Shown piece after piece: positions 8,971 to 11,035 of a stretch of 11,035 nt of DNA. The translations under genes were made by a program, and so were the position numbers. The first letter of the stretch is position 1; every line of letters starts with the position of its first letter. The stretch is taken from NCBI GenBank assembly GCA_902459845.2, contig CABPSV020000667.1:1-11035 (forward strand), read 5' to 3'. The DNA comes from Hepatocystis sp. ex Piliocolobus tephrosceles (lineage: Eukaryota; Apicomplexa; Aconoidasida; Haemosporida; Plasmodiidae). Under the pieces are notes generated by a model, which saw only the letters and a list, made by a program, of their open reading frames with translations, was not told where the DNA came from and did no database searches.

Positions 8971-9569
8971 GACGCAAGAGATGTTAAAAAGGTTATTATG
9001 TGTAGTCATTCACAATCGTATATAAAATAAAAAAAAATTATAAATAAATATATATATATATACACATACAAACAATCGGCATGTAATAAAAGGTATACAC
9101 GTTTTAAACGATTTTTGTGTTTTTATATTCAAATCATGGTATTTTTATTTTATTTCATTTTAATATGCATAATTAAAAATAAAAAAAAAAAAAAAAAAAG
9201 AATTTCGTTCAAAACTTACGTATATAAATATATATGTTTATATATAGTTTTCGTTATTTATACAACCCACAGGTATGTGTTACTATCAGTTTAAACAAGA
9301 GTGGTGGCATTCTACATTTATTGAGTTTTTTTTTTTTTTTTTTTGGAGGGGAGTTATGAATGAACAATTATAATAGTACGAAGGAAAAAGAAAAAAAAAA
9401 ATTTTAATAGTGTATAATGTGTATATATTATTTGTTGTGAATAAATTAGGCATAATTTGTTTTTTTTTTTTTTTTTACTTTTCCATATATTTGTGTTCAA
9501 CCGTATTATGCACAATTTGCTTAATTTTTACTATTATTTATATTTTGGTTTAACTGCGTTTTGTATAAT

Positions 9570-9730
9570 TTGCTTTGTTTTCCTTTATTTTTCTTTGTTT
9601 TCCTTTGTTTTGTTTATTTTATTTTGTTTTTATTTAATTTCATTTGATTTCATTTGATTTAATTTAATTTAATTTGGTTTAATTTAATTTAATTTGGTTT
9701 AATTTGATTTAATTTATTTATTTATTTTTT
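9570..9730. repeat. T-rich degenerate repeat ending in a 20-bp perfect tandem duplication
   Basis: Pentanucleotide-based units (ctttg, atttg, tttaa) build a 160-bp T-rich tract. Within it the 20-bp unit aatttaatttaatttggttt occurs twice in direct tandem (9661-9680 and 9681-9700), followed by a degenerate third copy. It is non-coding. Confidence 0.85.
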
Positions 9731-9796
9731 TTTTTACTTGTAACTTTTTTTATATATTAATATTTTTTTTTTTTTTTTTGAACTGTACAAAATAGA

Positions 9797-9916
9797 GCAT
9801 GCATAAGTATATAAATGTAAGTAAAAGAAAAAAAAAAAAAAAAAAAAAAAAAAGACCTTTTCGATTATTCAAAAATTTTGTTTATTTCTGAATATAATAA
9901 CTACAATATGCATGCA
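9797..9916. promoter_or_regulatory. Two GCATGC sites, one a full TGCATGCA palindrome
   Basis: The motif GCATGCAT lies at 9797-9804 and TGCATGCA at 9909-9916. TGCATGCA is a known core for an ApiAP2 DNA-binding domain in P. falciparum (PF14_0633, later called AP2-EXP). The pair lies about 1.7 kb upstream of the fabF start, so it could belong to fabF or to a gene beyond the window. Function is inferred from motif identity only. Confidence 0.3.
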
Positions 9917-10208
9917 ATAAACAAGTCAAAGTTATTTGTTTGGTTCATAAATAATATATATAATGTGTTTATAGTTGTTTTTTTAATGCTTTTTGACTTT
10001 TATTTTTTGTTAATATTTTACACACTATAATTCACTTTTGAGATTTAAATTTTTGTCTTTTGTTTATATCATTTTTTGTTTCTCCTATCTTATCTTTAAT
10101 TTTTCACAATTGAAGTTTTTATTATAATTTGTCATTAATTTATCTCCATAACTAGGACATTTTTTAAAAATATTAATATTTGATTGTTTTTAATATATTA
10201 CATATATA

Positions 10209-10253
10209 CATAAATATATATACACATAATACACATAAATATATATACACATA
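10209..10253. repeat. Direct repeat, two 20-bp copies 25 bp apart
   Basis: The sequence cataaatatatatacacata occurs at 10209-10228 and again, identical, at 10234-10253. It is a short tandem-like duplication in AT-rich non-coding DNA with no evident function. Confidence 0.85.
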
Positions 10254-10404
10254 TTTTATATATCCGTATATATAATTTACCTGTTCTTTTATGGCTCATT
10301 TGGTTAATACCTTTTTTTTTTTTTTTTTTTTTATTTATTATTTTTTTTTGTTTATTTTTTTTTTTTTGTCCTGAGATAATTGTAGATAAACATACTGTTA
10401 AGCA

Positions 10405-10408
<4 letters not shown>

Positions 10409-10440
<32 letters not shown>
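10409..10440. repeat. (TA)n dinucleotide repeat
   Basis: About 16 TA units lie in the gene-free right part of the window. This is a simple-sequence repeat. Confidence 0.85.
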
Positions 10441-10445
<5 letters not shown>

Positions 10446-10749
10446 AATTGTCAAGTTTATTTATGTTTATTATAAAACAAAATTAAGAATATTATTTTAA
10501 TAAAAAAATAATTTTTGATATTTAATTTTTTATCTGTGTAGGTATATATCTATATAATGTTTATATATAATTTATATATATTTTAAGATGTATTAAAGCT
10601 ACTCTTTTTTGTCTAACATTTCACATTCTACATAATTATATGTATATACCTATATTCATTTTAAAGGATCCTACAAATTAAAATTTAATTAGGTCATTTA
10701 TACATTACAGTTATTATATAAGGTGCTAATAGTACCCATAGTAGCAGTA

Positions 10750-10785
<36 letters not shown>

Positions 10786-10801
10786 TTGTTGTGTTAGTGT
10801 A

Positions 10802-10832
10802 TAGCATTATTAGCAAAAAATCACTAATGCTA
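10802..10832. repeat. Short inverted repeat with 8-bp perfect arms
   Basis: The arms TAGCATTA (10802-10809) and TAATGCTA (10825-10832) are perfect reverse complements with a 15-base A-rich loop. The hairpin is weak and could occur by chance in such AT-rich sequence. Confidence 0.5.
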
Positions 10833-10977
10833 ATATATAGTATAAACATCTATTAAAACTTGTATTAGACGTTTACATAAAAGAAAAAAAAAACAAAGAG
10901 ATATTATTGTGAACACGCATTTCTACGAATATCCTAAATTACGCATAAATCATTTATAAAGAGAAAATATATATCTT

Positions 10978-11035
10978 ATTTTTATTCATTTATTTATTTA
11001 TTCATTTATTTTTTTATTTATTTATTTATTTGTTT
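10978..11035. repeat. TTTA tetranucleotide microsatellite at the right edge
   Basis: Imperfect tttattta units with occasional ttca and tttg variants run to the window end, so the full extent is not seen. It is non-coding simple sequence. Confidence 0.85.

Larger units (their letters stand above)
8132..11035. other. 2.9-kb region with no supported gene; 5' flank of fabF
   Basis: No reading frame here has the codon complexity, motifs or splice structure seen in the three genes. The part next to 8132 must carry the fabF 5' UTR and promoter. The rest consists of poly(T) and poly(A) runs (for example 8358-8378, 9458-9477, 9828-9853, 10311-10332, 10751-10778), (TA)n runs near 8494-8520 and 10409-10440, and T-rich degenerate repeats. 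Somewhat higher-complexity islands lie at about 8281-8350, 9235-9310 and 10650-10750. They could be UTR exons or non-coding RNA, but nothing in them proves it. Confidence 0.6.

Noticed and set aside
8819..9025. Hydrophobic 68-residue plus-strand frame, possible small membrane protein
   Set aside because: The hydrophobicity comes from the ttttatttg-type repeat; there is no conserved motif or splice context.
9270..9290. Donor-like cacaggtatgtg on the plus strand as evidence for a gene
   Set aside because: It is a single splice-like motif with no coding exon on either side.
9457..9657. Phe/Leu-rich 66-residue plus-strand frame
   Set aside because: It consists of T-rich repeat and a poly(T) run, with no coding signature.

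Overview
The window looks like nuclear DNA of a malaria parasite (genus Plasmodium) or a very close apicomplexan relative. It is extremely AT-rich, with long poly(dA)/poly(dT) runs and (TA)n tracts. The genes have many short AT-rich introns with GT..AG ends, and proteins carry Asn-rich low-complexity inserts. The clinching feature is a type II fatty acid synthesis condensing enzyme (FabB/FabF) with a short signal peptide followed by a Lys/Asn-rich leader, the usual layout of apicoplast-targeted proteins. I cannot name the species from the sequence.

Layout: positions 1-375 are poly(A), TAAAA repeats and AT-rich 5' flank. Positions 376-2968 on the plus strand hold a nine-exon gene for a membrane-anchored short-chain dehydrogenase/reductase (SDR); I rebuilt the splicing by hand and it gives a continuous 384-residue protein with all classical SDR motifs. 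Only 76 bp separate its stop from the stop of a convergent single-exon gene (3045-4418, minus strand) that encodes a 457-residue Asn-rich protein. That protein looks uncharacterised at first sight, but the order of its conserved-looking blocks resembles a divergent, catalytically dead RNase PH-fold subunit of the RNA exosome (RRP42/RRP43/RRP45/MTR3 type). This is a low-confidence inference.

Positions 4419-6327 are a gene-free AT-rich spacer containing the 5' flank of the exosome-like gene and the 3' flank of fabF. Positions 6328-8131 on the minus strand are the three-exon FabF gene, 468 residues, with the Cys-His-His triad intact. Positions 8132-11035 hold no gene I can support: the 5' flank of fabF followed by homopolymers, (TA)n runs, degenerate T-rich minisatellites, two GCATGC-containing sites and one short hairpin.

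The genes do not form an operon and show no obvious shared pathway. FabF elongates acyl-ACP in the apicoplast, the SDR is probably an ER or other membrane oxidoreductase of unknown substrate, and the middle gene may act in nuclear RNA processing. No mobile element, rRNA, tRNA or CRISPR array was found.
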